Shown: positions 13,519 through 25,200 of the stretch, one piece after another
Layout of the letters: each line of letters begins with the position of its first letter
How positions within the stretch are numbered: position 1 is the first letter of the stretch
NCBI RefSeq assembly: GCF_000699445.3
Contig: NC_067198.1
Span: 27,601,536-27,665,535 of the forward strand
From: Schistosoma haematobium
Lineage: Eukaryota > Platyhelminthes > Trematoda > Strigeidida > Schistosomatidae
Length of the DNA: 64,000 nucleotides
Direction: 5' to 3'
Made by a program: the position numbers and the translations under genes
Notes under the pieces: generated by a model
What the model saw: only the letters and a program-made list of their open reading frames with translations
What the model was told of the DNA's origin: nothing
Database searches by the model: none

Positions 13519-14298
13519 ATGAATTTGCAAAGGCTGCGGATTTTTAATCTATGGAGGAACGTTAACCATGTGTCTGCTCGTTTTTCACATCCACATAAAC
13601 CAAACTTTATTCAATCAACAGCACTGACAAAGACAAAATATTTCCTTGGATTAACTGATAAACTACGATATTCAAACATAATCCTTCGTATTTCTGGTGA
13701 AAACTTATTCATAATCTGTGCGGAATACCCCGTATTTGAGGATTTTGTGCAACATCTTAAACTCCCAGACACGTTTCAAACGTGGTTCTCATTAACCACA
13801 CTACACATATGGATGTGCTACGTGCGTCTACGCCAAGAAGGACAAGAAGGGTATCTCATAAAAAAATGGATGGATAGAGTATTATCAGTATTACCTTTAA
13901 CTAGTTTTTCTTAGGCTCTTTGGGAAGATATGAAACGCAGAGTGTGTGCATTCAAAATCTTAACGAAAAGGCATAAGCAGATTAAAGTCTTTCGTGGGCA
14001 ATACTTTGGCAATATGGTCGGATATGATGAAGCTTTACTATCCTGCTTAGACTCACATTTAGCTAGTGCGTTGTGGAGTAATATATGGTTCTGTTGTCCA
14101 ACAACTACCTTTCAAGAAATCGAGATATTGATTAAGTATGTCAGGAAACAGTTAGAACACTTGGAAAAAATTCCGTCAGATGTTTTTCTTGAACACGGTA
14201 CTCCAACGTTTTTACCATTAATGCAAGATGAAATAGATGTTTCCCTTGCTAAAGAACGTGTGAGATATTGTTTAACTTTTCCCGAACATCTTAAATAA
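13519..14298 (+). CDS. UQCC1: UQCC1/CBP3 ortholog, mitochondrial complex III assembly factor
   Basis: There are two exons, 13519-13878 and 13915-14298, joined across a 36-nt GT-AG intron in phase 0, giving 247 residues. UQCC1 (yeast Cbp3) helps translate and assemble cytochrome b of complex III. The family core is clear: LPDTFQTWFSLTTLHIWMC, then VRLRQEG, then across the splice ALWEDMKRRV, then GYDEALLS, SALWSN and YVRKQLEHL. These are the conserved blocks of the ubiquinol-cytochrome c chaperone domain. Residues 1-30 (MNLQRLRIFNLWRNVNHVSARF...) are rich in Arg and lack acidic residues, as in a mitochondrial targeting peptide, which supports this start. The length is slightly below the human protein. 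An AATAAA lies at the stop. An extra upstream 5' UTR exon cannot be excluded. Confidence 0.9.
13879..13914 (+). other. 36-nt intron of UQCC1
   Basis: The donor gtatta follows the codon AGA and the acceptor ttttcttag precedes GCTCTTTGG. Removing exactly these 36 nt keeps the frame and restores the conserved WED block. The intron carries an in-frame stop only at its end, so splicing is required for full-length protein. Schistosome genes are known for introns of this size. Confidence 0.85.
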
Positions 14299-16265
14299 AT
14301 AAAACATTTTAAAATATCTATTAATTTTCTATGTTGATATTATTTCTGTACCGTGTTCGGTATTGACAAAGGAATATTTATTTCACTTAAAGATTATCTG
14401 TTAAGGTCGTCATATATCCAGCTGCATAGTTCGTACTAACTTTATTTAAGTTAATCACACGGTACCACCATCAAGTTTGTTGGCATATAATCTTATTGTT
14501 GCCACTGGCTACTATAAGAATATTTTTGAACGCTGATTCACTGGATCCTGGATCAGACCTGTGGATTAAAAAGTCTACCAGCGTTCCTCGAGGAAAACTA
14601 TTTTTTTCAGTTCAAACAGTAGGGTCGTTGTCTGAGCAACAACTGTGACAATCGTAAATGGGAAATATAACTCTGTACCACTATACGGATGTTTGCAAAT
14701 TATAGTTCCAATGAAGCAGTGGAAATTTGTTTTGTCGGCTCGACCACTTTTCATGTGTATCCATTCAGAAACTATGGTACCGATATCCATTCTCATTGAT
14801 GTTGCTGTACAAAACACCGAGTATGAAGCAAAACTAAGTGATCATGTCCCCACTTGTGTTCTGGTAGCCTTTTAAGGTACAGAAGCAATCAAGTTTGAGT
14901 TCTGATAAATACTGAGCACCTAAATGCGCATATCGGATAGCAAAAACCGTCTTTACAATTTTCTCAAATGGCAGTTACTTTTTGACTAGTACTGACTTTA
15001 TACTATCCATACACTCAAACTGAAATACATACTTTTCTTGGGGAAATACCACTCCCCTGAACATACAACTTAAATATTTAACACACAAAATACTGAAACA
15101 GCAGAGTGCATCCCCGTGATAGTCTGTGTACAAATTAAGTTCGTGCCCCTTCCTACCCCCCTCAGCATCACAAATGTCATGTGCGCTACTGGTAACTTTC
15201 TTCATGTTTCTTCACAACATTGTCGCTGTCTTTTGTGGCTACCTTTGGAGCATCTAATTATTTATTGTACATTCTCTAGTTCACGTACCGAACTCGCGTT
15301 TCAGTTGTCGAATAATTCTCTGTTCTAAACACGGTACTGTGTGAAGTTTAAGTGCACCTACTCAAGGACTTTTAAACCTAGTACCCGAGTTGGAAGTAGC
15401 AGTTGTTCAAGACCATTTCAATCAATGGCAAGAAAAACTTATTATCCGTCAATCAATCTGAGTTGGCTGCGACCCCAACTAACAATTTTCCAGAAACTAC
15501 TTCCCTAGATGGAGTGGGTGAATTCAAAAGACAATTACTAGTAATTTTCATCAAACTTCCAAACTCCTCCGTCGTTAAGTGCGAACCTACCTTATATGGG
15601 GGACTTTTGGGCGAACTTCAGTTACATGAGAGCCACTCGACCTTTCCCAGAGGTGTAAACAAAATCCTGGTCAGGTGTTTGTTTGGATTATGTGAAAAAG
15701 CAAATTTAAGTTTCCTCAGCATTTCAAAACAAAGTGATTGTTGTGTCCGTTTTCTAAAAGAATTTGCGTAATACACGTGATAGCTATCAGTATAAATTTA
15801 CAGGTGCCGAAATAGTCTTTTATTATACTAACTAGTTTATTTTAGCTTTTGTGCTCTCGATACTCTCTACTAGTAGTTAGGTTGGAAGTTGGATAGGAGT
15901 AGCCACATCAAGACAAAATGTAATTTACTTTCAGTCTGTGTCGTATTGCGAAGTCCGTACCTTATTGGTGTCAGGCCGATAACCGACTGGCAAACCTTAG
16001 GTAGTCTCAAGATCAGTCAGTTACTTATACTATCTGTCCTTTATTTGCAACATAGTTTTACCTTGTGGTTCCTATTGTTTTTGAGCTACATTTATAATGT
16101 TTAACTTCACTGCTAGTCATCATTATTGTATCCACTCTACTCTTCGCCTTATTACTTTCCTTTAAATATACTCGACAAATACAAATATTATACTTTACAT
16201 TCCGTATGATTAACTGATATATGTATCGATAATTTCTTGGAACTCGTCATGTATTGCAAGCCAAC
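14299..16265. other. No recognised gene
   Basis: Several frames of 60-120 codons occur on both strands, including a 122-codon frame at 15403-15771 (+). None has a recognisable domain. About 15880-15930 on + weakly resembles the RTE segment that encodes the C-terminal TKTWHQ block, but is too decayed to call. Confidence 0.35.
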
Positions 16266-16269
16266 CACC

Positions 16270-16440
16270 TTTTTCTTTCTTGATAGTAGATATGCCTTCG
16301 ATATGGTGAACAAGACTTAGGGAAAAACGGTTTCCTTGAAGCGATCGGATATCTCGAAAGCCCCGTTAGAAAGAGAACCTTAGGCAGAATGAAATACAAC
16401 CACCTCTCTCAGTTGTTCAAAATCACCAGCTGGGTTAGAT
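16270..16440 (+). mobile_element. Small RTE-type RT relic
   Basis: The frames read FLDSRYAFDMVN, matching the FLDIRAAFDSLD palm block of the element at 22217-25598, and then TLGRMKYNHLSQLF, matching TLGRMRAYNHLSPLF. The fragment is sense on + and belongs to that family rather than to the one at 18150. Intervening sequence is deleted or decayed. Confidence 0.65.
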
Positions 16441-16449
16441 AATATTTTA

Positions 16450-17160
16450 CGAAATTAACGTTGATCTACAACCCACCTATCAGTCGTTAAGCACTCCGAG
16501 TGACATGGTTCAGTCGGTCACAATGGTACAGATGGATCTTGAGTTCCAGTATTTCTCTATAAACTCAGCTCATTCTGTCTCCTAGCACAAAGTTCCCAGT
16601 GTTCAGTCTTCCTCGTTATTATTGCGACTATTATATATCAATTTCTTTTGTCGTTTATCTTGTCAATTCCATTTCTTTGTGCTCCTATGGTATGGCAAAC
16701 TTGGACAATCCATATTTGTGACAAGTTCCATGTTATGATTGATTGAATCTCTCTTCGACAACATAATGTAAACAACAATAATAATATGACGATTTGTTTC
16801 AGAGAAACCACACTGGTTGATGACATATGGACTAAGTAGATTCAATCTTGGTGGTGTGGCATCCGAAATGACCAAGTAATCTGTATATATGTGAATAACA
16901 ACCAAAGTAACTAATGTTAACGTCCTACTTTGGTTTGGGGCAACAGGCATTATGCTAGCTCACATAACAATCAAATGATCACTACGACCGGGTAAATTAC
17001 CCTCCTAAATTATATTCACAATTAGTTTGTAACACTCATTCTTACCTGAGTTTGTGTCTGTTCACTTCTATTCCCACTTTTTGTAGTTTTTATTTTTCAA
17101 CTCATAGAGCAGCTCACCGATGGCGGAAAACCTATCCAGACTAATCGACCTGAAGTAATT
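16450..17160. other. No recognised gene
   Basis: There are short frames on - (16638-16950) without recognisable content. The sequence leads into the deleted retroelement copy at 17165. Confidence 0.3.
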
Positions 17161-17164
17161 GACG

Positions 17165-17965
17165 GGTTCAAAGTTAAATACTACCACCAAATACAAGTTC
17201 TGTACCAGCCTTTCCGCGACCACGTGCGCCACATGAACTGGCCTTCTTGACCGTTCGCTCAGTAACCTAGGTCGGATAACAGATAGGGGTTGGCCGTCTT
17301 ATCTTAACATGGATGTCTGTTTTCTATTTGACCGGCGTTCGAAAGTTTAGTGAGCTTCTACACATCCGCTCTCCATATGTCGATTCGGAAAACTTGTGTA
17401 ATATGCTTTTACCCGAAGACCTGTGATCTTCCTGACGTCCATGTCACACCAAGCACCAGAGTTGAAACAAAAACCCTGCATAAACTGCAACTAACATCTT
17501 AAGGCCCCTACATACTAACACCTCAGGCAGAGTGGGAACACAAAACCAAACCTCTCATTGTTCCATTCAAGCAGTGAGCTTGGCATGGTTGCCCGACCCC
17601 ACCATTCCTTATCAACTTCTTCACCGGTGACATTCTGTAAACAGCTCTAGTGGTAGGAGGTGATAGTGGTCAGGATCTGCTACCTGGAGACTCCATGGTT
17701 GGGGTCCGGGAAATATTGCAACACAGCGGCTTAAGACGTTATCAGAAATGGCCCAGTATAAAAGTAATTGACAGGACTGGTATAATCTACTCTTACTTTC
17801 TTCATATAAGTGAGAGGAACCTCGTGCTGAAACAATCTTCGGTTCTGTTTTTCTTAACTGAACTGCTCCCATTATTGTTTTATTCTTATCCACTTATTTT
17901 TATCGGCATATTACTTTTTTATTTACCATCAAAAGGTGTAGCAACTTGTACCGATGCATAAATGT
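17165..17965 (+). mobile_element. Internally deleted RTE-type copy
   Basis: All recognisable pieces are sense on +. 17171-17340 matches the start of the endonuclease region of the element at 22217-25598. 17470-17690 matches its RT palm, including the NILRPLHTNT-like and CCGACC-bearing segments. 17690-17930 matches its 3' end (Trp-Gly codons of the C-terminus and 3' UTR). Two internal deletions join these parts. The same deleted form recurs at 37.49-38.24 kb on -, which is the key to reading the WDFY intron 4 insertion. Coding capacity is lost. Confidence 0.7.
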
Positions 17966-18174
17966 TCTAGGTCCAAGGTTGGTAATTACTGACTACTGGT
18001 TGATATTAATCATCAAAATAACAATGTGATGAGAAACCATAAATATCTATTGAATTCTTCACTTAATAAGCCATTTATTTGATTCTATTTTAAGATCGTG
18101 TTAATACTATGAATAAACAATCGTGTTTATTCGTATTTTTGTTTTTTGAGATATCAAATATCTCTCTTTGAAGA

Positions 18175-18930
18175 CCACCCGACCGTTGTTGCTACCTTGA
18201 CGTGGTGGTCGGGCTTGCCTATCGTGATGAAGCGACCGAGCTATACTGGCTGGAACAACCGTTCCTCAAGGTCCTACCATGTCAGACAGGTCGGTTGAAG
18301 AGCGGTAAGACTAAAAGCAACAAACCCAAGGTCCGAAGGCGAAGTCGTTCTGCTGACTGTATAGAGGTGTGACAGCAGTAAGGTGTTTCCTTCAGACAAC
18401 CAGCATGATAGCGATGCTGCCTTCCCACAAGGTGGGGTGGGGTTAGAAAAGGTCGACCCTAAAAATGCACACCTCACGGATTTCCGTCTCCGGCGGTAAG
18501 GCCCTTTGAAGAACGGAGCTAACATGTCAAAAACCTCCCACGAAAAGGCCGTGCGCGACCGGCCTCAAGCAGTTGTCCCTTGGGCACTGCGGTCACACTC
18601 TCAGGTCACTGAGACCGCCTCTAATCCAATTTCCTTTTCAGGTACCTCCAGAAGAACCCTTCTACGGTGTGGACAATTGTGAAGTGATAACCGCCCTCAT
18701 ACCTCTAACAGCACCCACGACCACTGTATTCATAATCAACCTTCCTCTTCAATTCCTATTATTCCTCCTACATCGACTTCCAACTCTAAACTTCCTCTTT
18801 CGGCTTCCTCCTCAAGTGTCACCATAGCCAGCGATTCTAGTGCTCAAAACTGTCCCAGGTCTACTGAAACCTCGCTCCAAACTACACATTGGAGCCTTCA
18901 ACATACGCACCCTATGTCAAATCGGTCAGT
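18175..18930 (+). other. 5' region of the RTE element with a strong hairpin
   Basis: Near the left end, GACCACC (18173-18179) and CCCGACC (18178-18184) face GGTGGTC (18203-18209) and GGTCGGG (18206-18212), so two overlapping stems could form. The remaining 700 bp is more GC-rich than the flanks and has no long open frame on +. It probably holds the promoter and leader. An HDV-like self-cleaving fold, as known in some RTE elements, was considered but not shown. Confidence 0.4.
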
Positions 18931-18938
18931 AGGCTTCC

Positions 18939-19580
18939 TTGGCTAAAACCCTAGAGTCTCTTTCCATTGATGTATGCTGTGTCTCCGAAACACGCATACA
19001 GGATTCCAGTGTGGTCATTCACTTGACCTCACCTCGGCAAAACGGAGAGCCAACGAGATACACCCTCCGTGTATCTGGTAACCCGATGGCCAGTTCTCGT
19101 GGACTGGCAGGTGTAGGCATAGCACTAAGCATGAGGGCCGAACAAGCACTATTAGAGTGGATCCCCGTCAACAGTCGTCTATGTGCTGTTCGGCTAAACG
19201 GCTCCGTAAGAACTCGGAAGGATAGGGACACACGTCGTTACCTTTTCGTCGTTTCTGCCTACGCTCCCACTGACTGCAGCTCAGATGATGTGAAAGATGA
19301 ATTTTACAGAAAGCTTTCTGAACTTCTTCAGAAAGCTAAACGCCCAGACATAGTACTCATAGGGGGTGACTTTAATGCTCAGATAGGTAGCTTAAACCAA
19401 ACAGAAAGGCATTTAGGTGGATATTTTAGCATTCCGGCACAGCGAACAGATAATGGTGACCGTCTACTGCAACTGTGCTCAGACAATCGCTTATTTTTAG
19501 CAAACACAAATTTTGAGCATAAGGAGAGACATCGTCTAACATGGCGACCCCTACACCAAACCAACGATGGACTCAAATAG
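18939..19580 (+). pseudogene. RTE endonuclease domain (APE type), 5' part of broken ORF
   Basis: This 213-codon stretch is the apurinic-type endonuclease domain that nicks the target for target-primed reverse transcription. Visible blocks are DVCCVSETRI (catalytic Glu), GLAGVGIAL, FVVSAYAPTD (YAP block), and IGGDFNAQIG (catalytic Asp and Asn). The frame actually continues upstream (KLHIGAFNIRTLCQIGQ) but is cut by a TAG at 18930-18932. At about 19546, in a run of C, one base is missing relative to the family, so the frame shifts and stops at 19578. The final SDH block lies in the next frame. Confidence 0.9.
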
Positions 19581-21724
19581 ACTATATTGCCATCAGTCAC
19601 CGTTGGAGAGGGTCGGTAGAAGATTGTCGCTCATTCTGGAGTACCTGCTTGGACTCCGACCACGCCCTAATACGGGCACGCATCTGCTTGCGCCTCACTG
19701 GACGCAAAAAAGCCACATTAAAAAGACCCATTAGAACTGAATTGAGTAACGAGAAAACCAAAAGTAGGTTCCAAGAACAACTGAGTTCACAATTAGGTAG
19801 TTCTGAAGACGAGGCTGACCCAGATGTTGCTTGGAAAGACATACAAGCAGCTGTGGAAACAGCAGTGACATCTATTTGCGACTTAAACCACAGAGTTACA
19901 AAGAACCAGTGGATTTCTTCAAAGTCTATCACACTGATGGATTCTCGCAAACTCGTCCCATCAGGTTCCGAACATGATGAAGAGCGACAACAAATCAGAT
20001 CTAGGTTAAGAAGAAGTCTAAGAAACGACCGTGAGCAGTGGTGGGCAACGAAAGCAAAAGAGACGGAAAAGGCGGCGACTATAGGGAACACAAGACAGCT
20101 TTACAGACTAATAAAAGAAACTGGAATTAATAAGCCAAGTGTAAGTGAGATTATATCGGAAAAAGACGATACTCTCATCTGCTCCCAGTCCAGACGTTTA
20201 GAACGATGGGCGGAACATTTCAGAGAACAGTTCAGCTGGCCTTCAGCTACTCTACAACTACCCTCCATTCCCAGACAGTGTGAATGGAACATTGAAGTAG
20301 GTCCCCCAACTCTTGCTGAAGTTCAAAAGGCTATGGTTAATCTGAGACGAGGAAGGGCAGCTGGTCCAGATGGACTGGCTCCAGAGATCTTTAAGGATGG
20401 TGGTCCAATTTTAGCGATTAGGTTGACTAATATTTTAGCTAAGATCTGGGAGTTGGACGTTATCCCATCTAACTGGTCACAATCACTTATAGTCCCAATA
20501 TATAAGAAAGGGTCAAAATCATCCTGTGACAACCACAGAGGGATTAGTTTAACTAATATAGTATCTGAAATACTAGCTTCGATAATTATCAGATGCCTAA
20601 CTAAGACTCGTGAACTGCAAACACGAGAGAATCAAGCTGGCTCCAGACCTGGTCGTGGCTGCATCGACCACATATTCACCATTTGTCAGGTTCTAGAACA
20701 TAGGCATACTTATCGACGTCCGACAATGGTGGTCTTTCTCGACTTAAAAGCAGCATTTGACTCGGTAGACCGCGAGATTCTGTGGCAGTGTCTGTCATTG
20801 AAAGGCGTACCCCAGAAGTACATAAACCTTGTAAAGGCTCTTTACTCGAACACTACTAGTCGAGTCAGAGCTTATGGCGAACTGTCATCTACTTTTGCAA
20901 CCTCAAGTGGTGTACGTCAAGGCTGTCCACTATCCCCATTTTTGTTTAACTTCATCATAGATCTACTGATGGAAATAACGTTCCCGTCGACTGAATTTTC
21001 GGATATTGATCTCCTGCCAGGAGGTCCACTTATCGACTTAGAATACGCAGATGATATAGTCCTGTTTGGTGAAGACGCTGACAAAATGCAGAGTCTTTTG
21101 GTGGCACTAAGCAACAATGCCAGGATGTTTGGAATGCGCTTCTCTCCCTCTAAATGCAAGTTGTTGCTTCAGGACTGGTCTGCGTCAACACCTGAACTAA
21201 GGATAGGGAATGAAGTAGTCGAACACGTCGACAACTTCACTTATCGTGGAAGTCTGATCAGCCCTAATGGTTTGGTATCTGACGAAATCTCAGCACGGAT
21301 TCGAAAAGCTCGCTTGGCTTTTGCCAACTTGCGTCACCTATGGCGAAGGCGAGATATCCGTCTATCAATAAAAGGACGAGTATACTGCGCGGCAGTCCGT
21401 TCTGTTTTAATTTACGGCAGCGAAACATGGCCATTAAGAGTAGAAGACACTCGTAAGCTATTAGTATTTGACCACAGATGCCTTAGAAATATTGCTGGCA
21501 TCTGCTGGGATCACCGGGTAAGTAATAGTGAGGTTAGACGCAGGGTATTAGGAAATAATGGTAAATCAGTTGATGAGGTTGTAAATCTTCATCGACTGAG
21601 ATGGTTAGGCCACGTGTTACGTATGCCTGAACACCGATTACCACGACGTGCAAGGCTATCCGGTATTGGAGATGGTTGGAGAAAGTTAGGGGCGGCCAAA
21701 CCAAAACGTGGCATCAGTGCTTGA
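19541..21724 (+). pseudogene. RTE reverse transcriptase, 3' part of broken ORF
   Basis: This 727-codon frame holds the rest of the endonuclease (QIDYIAISHRW, then DSDHALIRA with the catalytic SDH) and a full RT. RT blocks in order are GRAAGPDGLAPEIF, SLIVPIYKKGSK, NHRGISLTNI, QAGSRPGRGCIDHIF, VVFLDLKAAFDSVD, SSGVRQGCPLSPFLF and LEYADDIVLF (catalytic YADD near residue 500). The thumb and the RTE-type C-terminus RLRWLGHVLRMPEHRLPRRA follow. It stops at 21724 after a one-base shift near 21690. The tail TKTWHQCLKSL...LETLGDMAQNRSQW lies in another frame to 21891. The same AGTTAGGGG context occurs in the copy at 28.56 kb, so that shift may be inherited by the subfamily. Confidence 0.92.
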
Positions 21725-22078
21725 AGTCACTAACTTCTAGTCTGAGCCATGTTGGTAGATGCAGACTACTTGGTTGGGTTCCGCGTGACTATCGTAACCA
21801 ATGGTTGGAGACTCTTGGTGACATGGCTCAGAATCGATCACAATGGCGTCGGTGTATACACTCTCTGTCTTCCCTTAAACTAAGAGATTAAAATCACTTC
21901 ATATCTTTCTTTCTACGAACCAATTCTTTCTTCTTGTACTATATCTCTATATGCAATCTTTCTCTTATATATTACCACCTTTGACCCAACCACTGCTATG
22001 AATCCGGTGTTCATCTTGTTGTGCTGATGCGTATGGCAACCTGGACCGATGCACATATGTGCCTGGTCCTACGTTGTA

Positions 22079-22100
22079 GCTGACTGACTGACTGACTGAT
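22079..22100 (+). repeat. (TGAC)n 3' tail of RTE element
   Basis: About five TGAC units end in GAT and abut sequence (actcaccctcc...) that is also present, without the element, in the inverted copy at 37.46-37.49 kb. This gives the exact 3' boundary of the element. Confidence 0.85.
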
Positions 22101-22217
22101 ACTCACCCTCCTTCCTCTATGTCATGTTCTCATTATGATTTTACTATTTATTTATTTGAACACAAATATATTGGTACAGGAGTGCGCCAAATATATATGC
22201 GCTACACAAAACAATGA

Positions 22218-25200
22218 GAATTTAGAAGAAAAAAATGAGGAACGTAAAAAAAATTTAAAAAAAACAATAAGAGATCGGTGTAAGGGATTGTAGTAACAAT
22301 CATAGTCATAATGAGGGAACGGAAAGGTACAATCAGAACAAATCTTTCAGTTAAGGTAGAAACAACCACTTTTATGAAGAAAGTAAAAGGTTACAGCAGG
22401 ATCGCCACTGGCTTCTATTATGAGCCATATCTGATAACGTCTCTAGCCACTGTGTAGCACCATCTCTCGGACCCCAACCGGAGAGTCGTGAAGGACCGTC
22501 ACAAGCCAGTCCTTTGCAGCTTTCTTCCATACCACGACACCATGTCATATACTGACCACCTCTCCGCTTTCTCCAACCAGTCCCAGAGTCGGCAAATAAT
22601 GCACGACGTGGAATTCTCTGGGAGGACATTCGTAGAACATGTCCAAGCCACCGTTGTCGATGTCTCACGATGGTGACACCAATTGCATTATCGTCTCTGT
22701 GTCCGAACACACGATGCCGAACCTGTACATTACTAACATGGAGTTGCCACTGGATGTCAGCAATCCTTCGGAGACAACGATGATCGAACACAGAGAGTCG
22801 TCTAACGTCCTCAACTCGGAGAGGCCAGGTTTCACAAGCATAGAGCAAAACTGCTCTCACCGACGAGTTGTAAATCCGAACTTTTACAGCCAGACTAACA
22901 TCACGAAGGCGCCAAAGATGGCCCAGATTGACATGAGCCGCTCTGGCTTTCACTATACGTGCATTGATCTCATCACTCACACCCCCACCAGCACTTATGC
23001 AGCTACCCAGATACACGAACTTCTCGACCACTTCTATCTGCTCACCATCCAGGGTGAGTACAGGATTAGAATCCTGCCAGTCTTGTAGAAGTACTTTGCA
23101 CTTCGAAGGTGCAAAGCACATACCATGCCTACGGACATTGATCGCCAACTGATTAAGTGCGGATTGCATGGCTTGGGCATTATCGCGCGGTAAGACAATA
23201 TCATCCGCATACTCAAGGTCGAGAAGTCTTTCTCCAGGCAACAGATCCACACCACCATTACTTACATCCATCAGAGCTGTTTCCAGAATGTCGTCGATGG
23301 CAAAGTTGAAGAGGAATGGTGAGATTGGGCAACCCTGTCTAACCCCACTGCTCGAATGGAACAATGGAGAGAGGTGGTTGTATGCCCTCATTCTGCCTAA
23401 GGTGTTTGTATATAGGGCCTTTAAGATGTTAATAAACTTCTCATGCACACCCTTCTTCAATAGACAATCCCAGAGAACAGTCCTATCCAACGAATCGAAG
23501 GCAGCCCTGATGTCAAGAAACACTACGATTGTTGGCCTTTGATAAGTATGGAGGTGTTCTAACATTTGGCGGAGGGTGAAGTTATGATCAATACATCCTC
23601 GACCAGAACGAAATCCAGCCTGCTCCTCGCGAGTCAATCTTTTTCGGGTTTTTAACAACCTATGAAGTATGACGGAAGCCAATAGCTTGGACGCAATCGG
23701 AAGTAGACTTATCCTCCGATAGCTGTTACAGGAACGACGTGAACCCTTTTTAAAGATAGGGACAACTATCGACTCACTCCATGACGTTGGTACACTCTCT
23801 AGTCCCCAGATCTTTGTAAACAACGTCGTCAGTCCCTTAACCAGAAAGTCACCACCATCTTTAAAAAGAACCGGAGGTAAGTCATCTGGGTCAGGTGATT
23901 TGTAGCGCTTCAAGAGTTGGAGTTCCTTGTGGACTTCCGCCTCATTTGGTGGATCAGTCGTCACAAGCCATGGGGGACAGGACAGTCTGACCGATGCTGC
24001 CGGAGCAGAGGGCCAGTTGAACTGCCCTTCAAAAAATTCTGCCCATCGTCCAAGACGTCGATGGATATTAGTGATTGGCATCCCGTCATCCTCACAGATT
24101 GTTTCGCTCACACCAGACTTCTTGCTGCCAGTGGCTCGGATGAGTTGGAAGAGCTTCCGGTAATTACTAGATGCAGCTGCTGCTTCCAGCTCATTAGCAC
24201 GCTCCGACCACCAGGCTTCTCGGTCCTTACGCAAGCTTTGCCCAATTTCGCTACGTAACAACCTTCGTTTGTGGTCAAACTCACGGTCACCCGGAGTAGA
24301 CCGACGGGCTTCAATGAGTTGTAAGGAGCCTGAAGAAACCCAGTGCTTATAAGCGGGACGTTTCGCAAACCCACAACTTACTGTACCCGCCATTTTCATG
24401 GCGTCATGCAATTACAACCAATTCTCATCTATACTTTTCGGTGGAATGGTAGCTAGCCTAGAAGCTAGCTCGGTTTGATACTTACTTGCAACAGAAGTTG
24501 CAACCAACTTGCTAACATCAATCCGTTGGTGGCGGTCACTTCGTTGTCCACTGAAAAGTAAGGCGAGATTGGCGCAGACCAAGGCATGATCAGAGTCCAG
24601 ATAGGTACTCCAAAAGGAGCGGCAGTCTTGTACACAACCACGCTAGTGGTAGATGATCGCGATGTGATCAATCTGAGTCCAGGCTTGAGATGCAGAGGGA
24701 GGACGCCAGATGGCACATCGGCGATGACTGTGCCGAAAGTTAGTGCTAGCCAGAAACAGGTTGTGGTCTGTGCATAGTTGCAGTAGACGGTCTCCGTTAT
24801 CTGTCCTGCGACCAACAAGTCCCCATGGGCCACCTAAACGACTCTCTTCTGTGCCTAGACGCCCGACCTGAGCATTCAAGTCTCCGGCTAGTACTACAAT
24901 ATCTGTCGAACGCACTTTCTGGAGAAGAACAGATAACTGGTGGTAAAACCCATCCTTGATTGCATCCGGGCTGCAATCTGTCGGAGCATAGGCGGAGATG
25001 ACGAAAAGACATCGTTTCTCACGCCGATTTCTTCTCACTTTGATGGAACTCTCTAATCTAACAACACATAACCGACTGTTAATGGGGATCCAATCGACTA
25101 GTGCTGCCTCAGCTCTAGCGATTAGTGCGACACCAACGCCAGCAAGACCAGACGAAGACGCCACAGAGTCCCCGGATAAGCGCACGTAAAACAAGCTTTT

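Larger units (their letters stand above)
18150..22100 (+). mobile_element. RTE-clade non-LTR retrotransposon (SR2/SR3-like), nearly full length
   Basis: The element has a 5' region of about 750 bp beginning near a hairpin-forming GACCACC/GGTGGTC segment. It then has one long endonuclease-RT reading frame broken by lesions and a 3' UTR that ends in TGAC repeats (GCTGACTGACTGACTGACTG, 22078-22097). Short tandem-repeat 3' tails instead of poly(A) are typical of RTE elements. The 3' UTR motif tgcctggtcctacgtt recurs at 28.93 kb and, inverted, at 34.5 kb. Naming it SR2 or SR3/Perere-3 would need an alignment. Confidence 0.85.

Noticed and set aside
17165..17965. Twin-priming inversion in the deleted RTE-type copy
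   Set aside because: On checking orientation, the endonuclease, RT and 3' pieces are all sense on +, so only deletions are needed.
19597..20091. 164-codon open frame on - inside the RTE element
   Set aside because: It is the antisense shadow of the endonuclease-RT frame.
22639..23088. 149-codon + frame inside the - strand RTE-type element
   Set aside because: It is antisense to the RT coding sequence.
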